NCBI GenBank assembly: GCA_039881145.1
Contig: JAYKKI010000009.1
Span: 6,730,501-6,794,500 of the forward strand
Direction of reading: 5' to 3'
DNA from: Druceiella hillmani
Lineage: Eukaryota > Arthropoda > Insecta > Lepidoptera > Hepialidae
DNA: 64,000 bases
In this document: one piece after another, positions 35,290-48,956 of the stretch
Position numbering within the stretch: the first letter of the stretch is position 1
How the letters are laid out: each line of letters starts with the position of its first letter
Made by a program: the position numbers and the translations under genes
Notes under the pieces: model-generated
Told to the model about the DNA's origin: nothing
The model's input: only the letters and a program-made list of their open reading frames with translations
Database searches by the model: none

Positions 35290-35930
35290 CGCAACCGAAC
35301 ACAAGTAAAACCAAAATTTTCGCATGCGTCGTTAAGAAGCTACGCTGGCCAATTGATTGCGGTAATGCGATCTGACTGTGTGGGTATCAAATAGGTTGGT
35401 GAGATGGGGTGCATCTTTATTATGCGAGAATTTCATAAGTAAGTTATATATACCTGATATTGAAAAAAATGCCGATATCGTCAAAAGACGACAAACTTTA
35501 TTTAACCTCAACACAACAAAGCCAAATCGCAAGTGAGATATTGAGTAGTTTGTCATTTATCGCTATAATCGTCCGTAGGCATTTACTGGTTATCGCACTT
35601 CTTCCTTTTCGCTTTCGTGTCCAAACTTGAACTGACTCCGCGGCGATCACTGCAACTATTCACATCAGCAACTCATGGAAACATCGCAAAATATTTGTCG
35701 TAGATACCAGGGGTATCTAGTTTAGACATTGGAGTGCCAGCTGACGCAATAGCTGTCTACGTGTGAGTACATGCACAAGCTAATACAGGCTCTATGGCGC
35801 AGACTATAAGGTTGATTATTCCTTGTAACTACAACACTAGAATGTTCACGGGAGCAAGACAATTAGACTGACGTGTCTTGTGGGGTTTCGTATCACGACC
35901 GTAACATACCTACCTACCAACATGTACACA
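35290..35930. other. GC-richer patch of unknown nature
   Basis: About 640 bp with markedly more C, G and CpG than its surroundings (CGATCGCAACCG, CCGCGGCGATCAC). It could be an LTR or untranslated region of one of the neighbouring retroelements, since it lies between Gypsy gag and pol parts, but I found no second copy to prove that. Confidence 0.3.
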
Positions 35931-36718
35931 TTATTCATTTTGACTATCAGTTATTGGTTCATTTATCGATTAGTGTAGTGCAACTGACATAGGCATATTT
36001 TGTTATAGATATTTTCATAAAATTCTATTAATGTTTTTAAAGTCTTAACTAGCTCGCGTGCTGGATGCACGGCCTTTGCGAGCCGCATCGTCGCCCAGAG
36101 GCCATATGTTGGATGGGCCTGTTCTAGCCATTTGGTATTGACCCGAGCAAAACGCGTTGAATTTGCTATTCTCTTTATCTAATTTCACATTATTATAGAC
36201 TTGATACGATTCAAGATATGTAAAATATAACACCAGATTATGTTTTTAAAATTTCTGCTTAACCGGAGGGAGGGAGATTTATCGTCTTGAATAACAAAGT
36301 ATAATTTTGAGTAATCAACTTAAAACCCATATTTTCTCTCCTATGGAATTTCTCTGTTTTGAAAATAATAGTACTGGACTAGACCAATTGTTTTTGCTAT
36401 GTTCTATAGTACTTTCATTAACTTTCATATCCGTTTTTTGACTAAATGGCATTCGATATTGTTTTGACAAGATGTTTTTAGTGTTAGGTTTTAGTAAAAT
36501 AGTGTGAGTATAAAGATGTGTTGTGCTTTATTAATTGTCAGCCACATAAGAAATATCAGCATACAATTTTTTTAATGCTTCCTGCTCCTCGAGATTTAAG
36601 TTTCGATAAAGAAAATAACTTTTCCACCCTGTCTGAATTCTTAATAATTTTATTAAAAACGCATAATTTGTAGTCGCTAAGTTTATGTTTAACAAGTTTA
36701 ATATCTTTATTTTTTTAT

Positions 36719-36832
36719 AGGAATCGTTCCATTAATAGGCTTAGCAAGAGAAATTCTTAAAAAATTCCATTCAGAATTTTTGCTTAACAAACTCCGCAAT
36801 CGTCTTAAACGTTTGTATGAATATAGTGTATA
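36719..36832 (+). other. Short coding-like plus-strand segment
   Basis: After a pyrimidine-rich TTTATTTTTTTATAG the frame reads IVPLIGLAREILKKFHSEF, then LLNKLRNRLKRLYEYS and a stop. Composition is protein-like and the upstream sequence resembles a splice acceptor, but I do not recognise the family and no companion exon was found. Confidence 0.25.
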
Positions 36833-36939
36833 GATTCGCATCGCGGGAAAATATTGAACGTATTTATTTCATAATTTCCAGTAATAAATATGTAAACTTT
36901 TTTATTTGAATTAGTGTGCAATGTCAAAATATTTTTATT

Positions 36940-38110
36940 AAAATCTAACAGTGATCCAAATCGATTTAAAAAATCACGACCTAAACAAAAACTTGTGACT
37001 AATGGTTACCTAATTTAATTGGTATGTAATCATTTCTAAGAGTCTGGTTTTTGCCTCCGAGTTCATTTACGGCTACACGTTCTTAATGGAATGGAATGTT
37101 TAGATCAATTACGTATTTATACTTTAAGGCTAACGAAGAATCTTCAAAATTTAATAAAAATGAATAAGATTTACTACCCTGTTATATAAATAAATTAACA
37201 AAATAGTCGCTATTACTCCTCTGAGGCAGCCTGGATAGAATCCGTCAACGAGCTATAATCTCTGGCAAAAATGATCATGCTTAACCTACTGTTTCCTAAG
37301 CAAGGGGAAAATTGTTAAATTGTATATTTTTGGTTTATCGATTTTGAAATTTATAGCAATCTGTTTTTCCATTAGGTAGCGATATTGTTAAATCCATAAA
37401 TAACTCTGTTATTTCTTTCCCATACTTAGAAGTAGATAAATCATTATGCGTGATACACAGCAATCTATTTTGAACTGCAGACGCCCAGCCTTTTTTGGTA
37501 ATAATTCCGTTCCCATGTCCACAATTAAATCATTAATGCTTTCGAACTCATTTTTCACCTAATATAGTTTGGTAGTTTGAGGCAAACTGCTTTTCAATAC
37601 AAAATCCTTTCAACCCCTTTTTACATTCTTCTTGCTTAAGATATAAACCATAGTACTTAATATTATCTATAACTTATTTAATACTCGTCCCATCTTTACA
37701 CAAAACAGGTAAATAATTCAAAGCCCTTTTTAAATCAAAAGTACCCATTTTCTTTATATCATTTCCATAAATAATTTATGACAAACGTTACCGTGCAATT
37801 TCGCTATTTAGTAACTTAAAATCCTCACACAATTTTTTTGTAAATGGAATATAAGTTGTTTTAATATTTTTTTCATCAATATCCTTATTTAAGTCAAGTT
37901 ACCAGTTAGAATATTATACGAACATATTATTTTCGTCACTAAATTTGCTTGCTAAAATTTCTTCTTGATGCTTCTTTGGGACAATTTCCTTTAATTGTTG
38001 AAATAACTACTACAAAATAAAGGCCATAACTCATTTACCACCAGAACTGAAGTAAAAAAAAATTGCATGACTTCATATTTGCAAAATATTTTTAAAATGT
38101 ATTAAACATT
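36940..38110 (-). mobile_element. Ty3/Gypsy gag region, with possible protease remnant
   Basis: Minus-strand reading gives FDLKRALNYLPVLCKDGTSI (about 37770-37710), NEFESINDLIVDMG (about 37555-37515), LQNRLLCITHNDLS and KEITELFMDLTISLPNG (about 37475-37375), and SRLSMIIFARDYSSLTDSIQ (37285-37220). This is the order and spacing of insect Gypsy gag (FDLKxAxxLLPVxDG, LxxKLxxxRxGxxS, FVDLTISQADG, LSTIIAARxYSSLxDAIQA). Weaker similarity around 37130-36940 (ELGGKNQTLRNDYIPI) suits the linker after protease. Numerous stops. Its orientation matches the integrase part at 33.3-34.6 kb, so both may be one element whose RT region was lost or replaced. Confidence 0.8.
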
Positions 38111-38844
38111 AATCATTAATGCACACATATTAAAATCCTTTAAACAAACCACTAAAATATTGTCCAATAATTAGGTGTTATGCGAACATCACGCATTCGT
38201 TTTGCACTATCACATGAAGTCCTCAGCTTTTAGTTGACCCTCAATTTTAGAGACAGCTGGTAAAGTAAGTCTTCTCCATGAATTCTGGTATATCTCCGCT
38301 GTTATCCATTTTATATGACATTTTTATAAACACGATTAATGCCATAGTTCCAGAATAATTATGAGCACGATTATAGTAAACAAAAGCATTGGTTGTGGTC
38401 AGATGGAGTCGAAAATAAACTAGTTATTGCGGATGGCAGCATTTTGCGCGATTATCGTTTCTTCTTTACATTACTACTTGCCCATTTTGTATCATACAAA
38501 GGTAATTAAACACCTTTTATAAATAAACGTCCTCCTTAAACAAAATATAATACTCAGTTACCTTTTTATTCATTTCAATTTCATTATCCTTTTTATTCAT
38601 TATATATTATCAAAAGGTCGACACTATAAATGGTAGCGCATCATATTCGCGTCGTGCGTACAATAGCTACAGGTAGAATCGCCATCTATGGAAAGTGTTC
38701 AGGAAGGCAAGTTAAGCAAATAAATTGTTATACAAGACTGTTTTATTAATATGACTACCAGAAATACATAGGAGATGAGTACATTTGTGTTATATATATG
38801 TATCTATATCTATGTATTACTTATATCACTGTTCGACGTAGACC
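38111..38844. other. No recognisable gene
   Basis: Sequence upstream of the Gypsy gag remnant on its strand; a leader or LTR would be expected here but no repeat partner was found. Mixed AT-rich DNA with small CpG patches at about 38440 and 38630-38690. Confidence 0.35.
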
Positions 38845-39030
38845 TTCAATCCAACCCAACCTAATCTAATCTATCCTAATGTACCTTAAAATAGTTTTAT
38901 GTGAAACTAATCTAATCTTATCAAATATGACCACATTAATCCAACTTAACCCAATATCATCTTACCCAGTTTGATTTTTTCTAACTTAATCGCCACATAA
39001 ACCATCTTAACTTAACTTTGCATAACTTAA
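38845..39030 (-). repeat. Degenerate TTAGG-like tract, reverse orientation
   Basis: CCTAA-like units (CCAACCCAACCTAATCTAAT at 38852-38871, then CTTAAC and CCAATAT variants) are the reverse complement of the composition at 7826-8205. It is imperfect and embedded in transposon-rich DNA. Confidence 0.55.
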
Positions 39031-39419
39031 AAGTTACTTTGATAAAAAAACAATTATCTAATGTGAATGACGGAAAAGGTTTATTATTTATCAACCCTCA
39101 TCCCGTTGTTTCCACTTACTAAATCCTAGAAATATTTTCATTGTTTTTCGCGATCTCAATATAAAAATTCTTAAGTCGTCTTTATGGAAATCTATGTATC
39201 ATTTCCTGGGAAAATTAAATCGTTAGAATATTTATATAATGTCATATTCTCCCCTAACCCTCCGCCGACAAAGCTTCAATAAATTGTCGTTCTCAAAATT
39301 AACCTTGATCGGGATAAGAGTGCTTTATATTTTGGTTAAACATTGAAACCCAATTATTTAATCGTTTCTACAATTTATTTATGTATGTGTTAAGTTTGCA
39401 TGCAGTGTCTTACTGATTA

Positions 39420-39850
39420 TGATCATTCACTGCTGGAGATCCGTTTTGATCCACTATAGATTCCTGTTATCCGCGCTCTGTAGGGCATCATATAATGAAG
39501 TGCCAAGCATTTCTGGTCCATCCACCGTCTAGGGTAGCATTCCCGTAGTCTAATATTCATTCAGAATCATAAAGTCGGTTCTCTGTTCGATCTACGAGAT
39601 GCTGGGCTTCTTCCTCCAGCATTACATTTGAAGGCATCTATCTTTTTGCGTTCAATCGTTTTTAGCATCCATGACTCAGCGCTACATATAAAGTTAGACA
39701 AATCCAGAGTTCTTATTAAATGTTGCTTGTTATGCCTGGAAAGGAAAATATTCTGTCCTTCCATAACATTATCTAAGCTTGTCAAAACGCTTTTAATTTG
39801 ATGACGCATTTCCTCTTCGCATTCATTTTTTTGGAGATATTGGATCAAAA
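39420..39850 (-). mobile_element. RTE-like LINE reverse transcriptase C-terminal fragment
   Basis: The 93-codon minus-strand frame has HQIKSVLTSLDNVM, then HNKQHLIRTLDLSNFICSAE, then SWMLKTIERKKIDAFKC. The pattern (RIxxAxxxFxKLDxIxxxxNIS, Kxxlxxxlvxxvxlygae, SWTLxxxxxRRIDAFEM) is the region after the polymerase core in RTE-type/endonuclease-RT LINEs. Sequence on to about 39420 continues in other frames with a WTR/ADNR-like tail. Truncated at the 5' side at 39850. Confidence 0.85.
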
Positions 39851-39859
39851 CTAAATGAA

Positions 39860-41700
39860 GTTTTCAACTACTTCAAAGTTTTGGAATCCGACATACAAAC
39901 AAACAGTTTAATAAAAATCGGAAAGACAAGCAAAACGTTAATTATAAAATAACCCAAAAGAAGAGGTAAAGAGGATTCCTAAAGTTTAATTTTTATCTCA
40001 GGATTACTCATGTTAAGGTTTCATTCAAATTAATCTCGTTGTTTTTTTCATCATAAACGAGCAAAAAAGGTGATAAACAGAAAAAATTATAGAATTATAC
40101 GATTTGATTTCAAAGAAGCCCCAATAAAATACTCCGTAATTTTTAGAGAATACCTTAAATGTCGATTACAATTTTGTTAGACTTTTAAATTACTAAATTA
40201 TTATTCAGAAACAAGATCTAGGTTAATTTAAAGATGATTTTCAGACATTAAATCCGAATTACTCCTATTATTTTTATTTTGGTATTTCTCTCGACTAAAC
40301 TTGTATATTGTAATATAAAAATAAACGCCAACTAAAAATGTGTTAGGCAAGTATTTTCCACATCGATGAATAGTACGATAAAAATGTGCGTTTCCTTAAA
40401 TGTTCAAATTTTTAAATATATCGATGTTTATCTCTGGTATAGTAAGATTTATCGCACTTTAATTAGTTTTTATAAATTTTGGTAAAGCATTCCTTTTGTA
40501 TTAATGAAATAATATTTTTGTATCTTAATACGATATGTATGGTTTTACAGCAATTTCTCTTATATCCTAACCTTACACGCAAACTTTTTAAAAATTAATT
40601 TTAGAATCCTTATAACTTTGCTCTTTCAATTGATTTCTCACATGACATAGGAAATAATCATTTCAAGGGCCTTTTTACATTGTTAGTGCCTTATCCGTCC
40701 TTTCTAAAAACGTCTTATGAAGGTTTTGAGTATTAACTATTTTGATGTGTGTGGGCTTGTTTGCTTTATACCTATTTCAAGTTTATATACCAAATGGTTT
40801 TGTGACAAATACAACGGTGACAGATAGATATACGAACACCTGATTGATGTTATGAGGATTTTTTTTGAGGCACAGAAAACTAAAAAGAACGACATTATTG
40901 TTAGGATATTTTTTGTTTCAAAACTCGAAACTCATATGCATAAAATAAAAAAAAAACGAATAACAAATAATTTATTCGCTTTTGCCTTAAGAATGAAAAT
41001 TTTAATAAAATAACTGCTTTTCCAGTTATTATTTTCTTTCTGTTGTTAAAAATTGCGTCTCTAGTTGATCGGTTTATATGCACTTTTAATTGCCATCCTA
41101 CGAATGTCACATTGTTACTTTTATATTCTAGCAAGATTATTCTACAATAAATATTGTTGCGCCAAAATAGATAATTTGAAAATAAAGCGTTACGTTATAA
41201 AACAATTTTAAAAGATAATACAATATTATATACTTAATATGTATCTTCAGTGATAAGGGTTTGGTTTTTTTCAATCCCTTTAAAATTTCAAACATCAGTG
41301 AGACTTCTACACAATGCTTAAATTTTTTTTTATTTCAGAAAGAGCTTCCGTTTTAAAAGTAAATTTATGCACAAAAGGTTGCAAACAGCCTTTATTAAGA
41401 CACTACAGCATCTGCACATCACTCACTATAAAAACCTCGGCGAGAAAAGTTAACTCTCTTTTCCTCTGTATATTTGGCAACGCACGAATTAAAGCTGTCT
41501 GCTAAATTATTTGTTTCGTTGGAAACTAAGCTACAAGAATATAAAGGTAATCTACGAGTGATGTCAGTTATTTTGTGGAAACACCACAAATTATTAACTC
41601 GGTAACTAAGTTCTTACTATTAAGCATATTCGCGATACAAAAATTAAATAAGGTCCGTTAATAATATTTCTTTTTATATTATCAATTTTTTCAACAAATG
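39860..41700. other. No recognisable gene
   Basis: AT-rich spacer. Open frames at 40901-41134 (minus) and 41314-41505 (plus) have no recognisable motif. Confidence 0.45.
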
Positions 41701-41714
41701 GTATATTTTGACTT

Positions 41715-42540
41715 GTCCAATTGTTTCACGGACGAATCTACACCCCAGAGCAATCTCAAATAAATATATTTCAAAAGCTTCCGTACTCCCAATGAATTGA
41801 TTGCTTTTGATGCAATTGCCAACAAGGATATACAATAATTAGATAAGAGATAGTTTGAACGTTATATTTTACATGCATTGACATTTTTACAGGGCCGGAA
41901 TTTCTTACAGTAGAATAAGTATTGGAGTCTTCATCGGCAATCAATTTTGAATAAATGAAACCATTTCTGCAAGAGATTTTTCAAACCCATTTGCAATAAT
42001 GGCTGCCTCTCTTTTTAGCTAAACGACCAGTATGATTTTTTAAAAAAGTATATAATGGAGATTCAATGCCTTTGTTAGACGAATGAAAACAAGTGAGACA
42101 GTATTTATTTTTTATTCCTAAATAATAACTTTTTTACTATGGAGACCTATGATTGTTGCAACACCTGCAGAAATGTTATAATTAGTGCCACAGGATAGTT
42201 TAGACCAACAACCATCCAATACTACTGTGATCATTGGTTCACCGTTTTCATCTACACTGCCAATTAATTTTGCGTATTCTGCTTCTTCTCACGCCGCCTC
42301 AAAACATGCAATGCTTTGCTACTTATTCCCGCCATTGAAAATGATACAATGACAAAAATTTTACAATCTTAGAGACATGAGTCCATGTTCCATGGACGTG
42401 ATATAAAACTGTATTTAAATCTGGTAAGTTACTACCAATATACATCATACTAGCAATTGCTTCTTGGTTAATGTCCATTTCGTCTCATTATTTCTAAATC
42501 AAAGTTCCCACCGCATATATTGCAAATAAGTGAAAAATTT
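41715..42540 (-). mobile_element. Mutator-like transposase domain remnant
   Basis: Minus-strand reading gives DINQEAIASMMYIGSNLPDL (about 42475-42420), EEAEYAKLIGSVDENGEP directly followed by MITVVLDGCWSK and CGTNYNISAGVATIIGLHSK (42285-42145), then after a frameshift KNKYCLTCFHSSNKG (about 42115-42070), EAAIIANGFEKSL (about 42010-41970) and SKLIADEDSNTYS (about 41940). This matches the arthropod Mutator-like transposase domain proteins (ITVVxDGSWxKRSYGxNYNAxSGVAxIIG, KNKYCxxC, MExDxIVEGFxxS, LIGDGDSSVY), with a DDE-type core. Stops and frameshifts show it is dead. No terminal inverted repeats were identified. Confidence 0.85.
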
Positions 42541-43121
42541 TAATACAAACCTATTCTCTTTTTTCACAAAAGTTAGGTGAGATATGTCGCAATCGGAAAA
42601 AAGAATTATATCTACTAATAATTAATATCTACTATTTCTTTGCGTTTTAAATTCAATATTATCTTATTAAGTTCTTCCTCTATAAAGCACTAAGTATAAA
42701 TATATGACAACTAAAACGGTACTAAGAATTTAATAGATCTGAAAAAAGTGACTTCTCTAACACTTTCTACGACTACTGAGGCGCCTATTTCTTCCGCCCC
42801 AACCCCTAATACTTGTACCGTGGAAATAAACAATTTAGGATATATTTAATGGTAATAATTGTATTGAATACCAATTATGTACATGAAAATTAAGAGTCCA
42901 ATTGTTTAGGAGCCAGATTTTTTAAAATTAATATGTCCTAAAGAGTACATTTTTATTATTTTACTATATAGTTGCAATAAATTCTAGAATAATAAATACG
43001 TTCATCTAATATACTACCGTGAAAATGTACCTCAATAAGGCAACATTGTAAGGACGACAAGCACAACACTTTTTGCTTTCGTACTGTAGAAATTAGGCTC
43101 AAATATAAAAAAAATACGTAA

Positions 43122-43130
43122 TGTATACAC

Positions 43131-43219
<89 letters not shown>

Positions 43220-43234
43220 TATAAATATATATAC

Positions 43235-43289
<55 letters not shown>
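43122..43289. repeat. Long (TA)n microsatellite
   Basis: About 165 bp of TA with a few GTAT and AAAT interruptions. The 86-codon frames on both strands here are artefacts of the repeat. Confidence 0.97.
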
Positions 43290-43291
<2 letters not shown>

Positions 43292-45018
43292 CCTTTAGGT
43301 TTCTTCTATTCCTTGTCCGTACAAGAGTCGCTCCTTTTTAAACTTAAAAGGATCTACAAACAAGACAAAGTGGATAATTAGTTTTTTCTAACCAAACTGG
43401 GTTCATCTTCCAGAGAAAAATAGGATTTGTCCTAACGTTTCATTTGTTTTAATGTATTCAAAATTCTGCAATATATTCGAAACTCTGATTAAAAACCTGT
43501 CAAGCGTGAGTAAAACTTGCACCACGAGGTTTCCGCACACAGAATTTCCGTACATAGTCATTTATAAACACTTAAGAGCACATTGAGTTTCTATTAAACT
43601 ATTTACAAATATTTATCTTTCATAACGTAAACATATTGTTTTTCTGTAATCTTCTAGTCAGATTTTACCGACGCTGTTTTTTTTTCGTTATTTTTGATTC
43701 AGTCGTTTCGGAAATAAGAGGGGGAATGGTAGTTTTGCATATTTTTTTAGTATCTTGTTAAATATAGAATTTAAAATTATAAAAAATTAATGTATTCCTC
43801 ATAATCAAATGATACCCATACAATATAAAAAATGTAATGTTTTTATTTACCCTTTTTTTATTTTTACTTGAATATTTAAAAATAAATAATTATTTCATGT
43901 TTCTACGTCACATAGTTTCTAAGAAAATCGGCTGTAAATATAGAAAAACGTAAATATAGTATTATATATTTCATAGGCGTAAAAATGTAGTGTATATTTA
44001 AAAAAATATGATAACTAGAATCATCGCTATAAGTTTCCTATAATATTTACATGAATTTCGAAAGACGATAATTTCAAAATTTTAAGTTTAATAGTCTTGA
44101 AATTGAGGGGGCGAGTACATTTTTTGCCTAAAATTATAAAAAACCTTATAATCGATCCTTTCAAACGATATTTTACACAAAACATATAATTTTAAAAAGT
44201 TTCGTATATTTTGATCTTCCCCACGGAATTTTCCACTCAAATATTTTAGAGTGCAAACTATTGAAATATTTAGGGTATATCTTTTCTACTGTGTCAAATT
44301 TCAAGTCTCTACGTCAAAGGGTTTCTGAGATAACGACTGTAACGGATAGCCAGGCAGACGCGTGAATAATTTTATAAAGGTTCTGTACTTAGGCAGCACG
44401 CAACCGCTTTATTGAATATCCAATTTGGCGGCCATTTAAAATAAATAAGAAGAATTGGTTATTATATATTATGAAATAAAATATTTCAATAACATAAATT
44501 AATTTACCTTGATTACTAATGGTTAATCCAAATATAATTACATTAATAGTGTAGCCGATATCGTAATATTTTTGTTCAGAGGGGCTGGTAGACATAACCG
44601 ACCACTAGCGCATCTCGGCATGTTATGACTGGCGGCTGTGTTATAATGCAACGTTTACATTGTTTGAAACGAATCTTCTAAGCTTACCACTTTTTAGTGA
44701 TTTTGGCGAGCAATGAGTTGCAAAAAGATTTTTATGAGATAAATGTATGATACCCATAAAAGGTAGTCTAAGTAAATTATAAATAAAGGTTTGATCTATA
44801 TTCTCATATCCAAATTATTATACTACACATTCCTAGAATTTAGAGTAAACTTGGTCAAAATGGTGGTTTTTCGTCAAAAATGTGAACATGCCCTTATTAG
44901 TGTTACAAGTATGTAATAGTGACGTAAAAAGCATTGAAATACTGAGTATTTTTAAACATGTTATTAGATCAGAAATAAATGAATAATATATAGACACCCA
45001 CAATGTTTAATGAAATTT
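43290..45018. other. No recognisable gene
   Basis: AT-rich DNA. The stretch at about 44270-44360 (CAAGTCTCTACGTCAAAGGG followed by GATAGCCAGGCAGACG) reads like the end of an interspersed repeat; a related CATGTTTCTACGTCACA piece is at 43898. Neither could be assigned. Confidence 0.4.
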
Positions 45019-46071
<1,053 letters not shown>

Positions 46072-46991
46072 GTAAAGTTTAAAACATAGTCAGATGAAAG
46101 TAATAAATGATAATAGATGCATATTTTTCTAGGTAGTAATTTGATCATCTATTTCCGGGAATTAGGGAAAAAACCATACGAATTAACAAACAATTATTTG
46201 CCTGTAAACATTTAAGCATTAATTAGATAAAATTACAATCTGTGTATTTAATATTGTAAAGTTTAAAACATAGTCAAATGAAAGTAATAAATGATAATAG
46301 ATGCATATTTTTCTAGGTAGTAATTTGATCATCTATTTCCAGGAATTAGAGAAAAACCCATACAAATTAACAAACAATTATTTGCCTGTAAAAATTTAAG
46401 CATTAATTAGATAAAATTACAATTTGTCTATTTAATATTGTAAAGTTTAAAACATAGTCAGATGAAACTAATAAATGATAATAGATGCATATTTTTCTAG
46501 GTAGTAATTTGATCATCTATTTCCAGGAATTAGAGAAAAACCCATACAAATTAACAAACAATTATTTGCCTGTAAAAATTTAAGCATTAATTAGATAAAA
46601 TTACAATTTGTCTATTTAATATTGTAAAGTTTAAAACATAGTCAGATGAAAGTAATAAATGATAATAGTTGCATATTTTTCTAGGTAGTAATTTGATCAT
46701 CTATTTCCGGGAATTAGGGAAAAAACCATACGAATTAACAAACAATTATTTGCCTGTAAAAATTTAAGCATTAATTAGATAAAATTACAATTTGTCTATT
46801 TAATATTGTAAAATTTAAAACCTAGTCAGATGAAAGTAATAAATGATAATAGTTGCATATTTTTCTAGGTAGTAATTTGATCATCTATTTCCAGGAATTA
46901 GGGAAAAAACCATACGAATTAACAAACAATTACTTGCCTGTAAAAATTTAAGCATTAATTTGATACATTTTCGGTAAAATTACAATTTGTC
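46072..46991 (+). repeat. 184-bp tandem repeat, five copies
   Basis: Units start at 46072, 46256, 46440, 46624 and 46808 (GTAAAGTTTAAAACATAG, varied to AAATTT in the last), so the period is exactly 184 bp. Copies are nearly identical, differing at diagnostic sites: copies 2 and 3 have CCAGGAATTAGAG and CATACAAATT, copies 1 and 4 CCGGGAATTAGGG and CATACGAATT, copy 5 a mixture. After the last unit a short GATACATTTTCGGTAAAATTAC segment is itself repeated twice (about 46962 and 47022). No coding capacity. Confidence 0.97.
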
Positions 46992-47275
46992 TATTACAAT
47001 TTGTATATTTTTTTCATTAATTAGATACATTTTCGGTAAAATTACTATTTTCTATTTTTCTTCACTTCGTAACTGAAGTAAATGTTAGCTACATTTATTG
47101 TAATCTAAAGATATAAATTTTACGCATCCCATATAAATCTCCTATTCAAAAATAATATTCAAAACATATACAATTTTATTTCAAGATGGTACTCATTCAG
47201 GTATGTGTAAGGTTCCGGGGTCAATAGTTTTTTTTACCTAAAGTACGTACTTGAAGTCTTTGAATAGATTATAAA

Positions 47276-47400
47276 TTAATTTTTAGGGTTTTGTACCTCA
47301 AAAGGAAAAAGGAATCCTTATAATGTCATTTCGTTTTCCGTCTTTCCATCTGTCTGTGTATCAAGACCCTTTTCCGCAACAGCGCGTGGAAGTAACAATT
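47276..47400 (+). repeat. Dispersed insect repeat (GGGTTTTGTACCTCAAAAGG type)
   Basis: The order GGGTTTTGTACCTCAAAAGG, GGAATCCTTATAATGTC, CCATCTGTCTGTGTATC and AAGACCC matches a pattern common in insect interspersed repeats (GGGTTCCGTACCTCAAAAGG ... GGAACCCTTAT ... CTGTCTGTCTGT ... CAAGACCC). The element class is not certain, and the identification relies on recalled pattern. It has no second copy in the window. Confidence 0.5.
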
Positions 47401-48104
47401 TGAAATTAATATGAAATATTTAGGTCTACGGTCACTTAGAACTATGAAAGATCAAGTTTCTAAGCCAATACACTAAAAAATAATCATAAAAATACGGTAT
47501 ATTTATTCCGCATCTTTTGAACATAAAAACTGTAACTTAGCAGGAAGTACAATCTTACAGTACAAGTTTGGCGTTTTATTATTGAGTGGAAACTGAAAAA
47601 AGATTTAAATTATGCCCAAAAAATTCCTGAAACAAACAAAACAAATATTTTTATTTATATGCTGCATTTTTTTAATTTTTGACCTTTCTCGAAATTTGAA
47701 AGAAAAGATAACTATACTAGTAATCTCAAAAACAAGATTTAAGTAATAACATTTTTGAACATTACAGCCTGACATTATTACCTGAAGTCTGAAAGTCTAT
47801 TAATTTTTTTATTAATTTAAATATATCCGAATTAATTTCGGTATTTTAAATTTATTACATTCAAACTCTCGATAAGGCAGGTAATTATTTACTGGCTTAC
47901 GATTAGTACTTATGTCTTAGTTCACTTGACTGAAATTTACAGTGGAATTAACAATTACATCTATTTACCGATGGGCAGATTATTAAAATAGAAAAATATT
48001 CACCGCATAATTTGAAAACCACACGAAATTTATGATTAATATTTACTTCACATCAAGCATTTATAAAAACAGCACATAACGAGATTAAGTAACCAAACTC
48101 ATAA

Positions 48105-48262
48105 AATATTATTTCTGAAAAAATGCAGCCGCATCTTGTACCACTCTTTAACGCTTGCTCTACTGCATAGTGCTAATTATTTGTCACTCCGCATTTTACG
48201 AGGACTAATTCATAGTCCTCCTTGTTGGTTCGTAGAAATTCATTTTGCTGTTAACATGGTCC
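48105..48262 (-). pseudogene. CRAL-TRIO pseudogene copy B, exon 2
   Basis: Minus-strand reading NKEDYELVLVKCGVTNN aligns with KKEDYELVLAKCGVTDK of the intact gene; then a TAG, a frameshift and SVKEWYKMRLHFF. The donor reads ATGAG where the intact gene has GTGAG, the same change as in copy D. Exon 1 and a leader lie upstream at 48957 and 50044. No exons 3-6 were found between here and 31 kb. Confidence 0.88.
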
Positions 48263-48326
48263 TGAAAAAATAAGACAAATGTTAATTGGAATTTGGCGAC
48301 TAATATTTACTTTCCCCAAGCTTAAT

Positions 48327-48660
48327 TCAGAATATTTTTTTTTATTTTATCAAACTCGAAGTTAGATCTTAATTATTTATTTCCTACATTTTGCTAGTAT
48401 ATAAAATGAGCAAGGCGATTTTCCTATAAAACATGTGTCCTTTGTGTCACCTTGGACGTAAATCCCAAAGTGGATGGAGTGTCATTTGGATTCTGAATAT
48501 TTTTTTTTATTTAATCACACTCGAAGTTAGATCATAATCATTTATTTCCTACATTTTGCTAATACATAAAATGAGCTAAGCGATTTTCCTATAAAACATG
48601 TGTCATGTGTGTCACCTTGGACGTAAATTCCAAAGTGGACGGAGTGTCATTTGAATTTTG
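48327..48660. repeat. Tandem duplication, about 165-bp unit, two copies
   Basis: The segment from AATATTTTTTTTTATT through CACCTTGGACGTAAAT and GGAGTGTCATTTG occurs at about 48331-48495 and 48496-48660 with few differences (for example CTTTGTGTCACC against CATGTGTCACC). It lies in the intron between exons 2 and 1 of copy B. Confidence 0.93.
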
Positions 48661-48956
48661 CCAACCATATTATTTTTTCATAGACACTATTATATCTTTC
48701 TCAGGTTTAAATGAAGATTAAGTAAGAATACAGGTGGGAGCTAAATAATCCATTTGTAACTGCAAATCTGACTTTCTTGACAAATTGCGTCTCATTTTAA
48801 ATATTCGAAAAAAATAATTATTATATTTGTTACGATTAATTAAGATCTATTTTTTTTTAATAGGTACTCATATTATTAATTTCAAAATTATTATCAAAAT
48901 AACTGAAATGTTTCAGTGCAATATATTAGATTAATTGACAATATGGTTTTACTTAC

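Noticed and set aside
36045..36233. Minus-strand frame ending in GPSNIWPLGDDAARKGRASS
   Set aside because: Looks coding-like in a GC-richer patch but I could not assign it to any family, and it lacks supporting exons or repeats.
46072..46991. CRISPR-like array
   Set aside because: The 184-bp units are contiguous tandem copies with no unique spacers, in a eukaryotic context.
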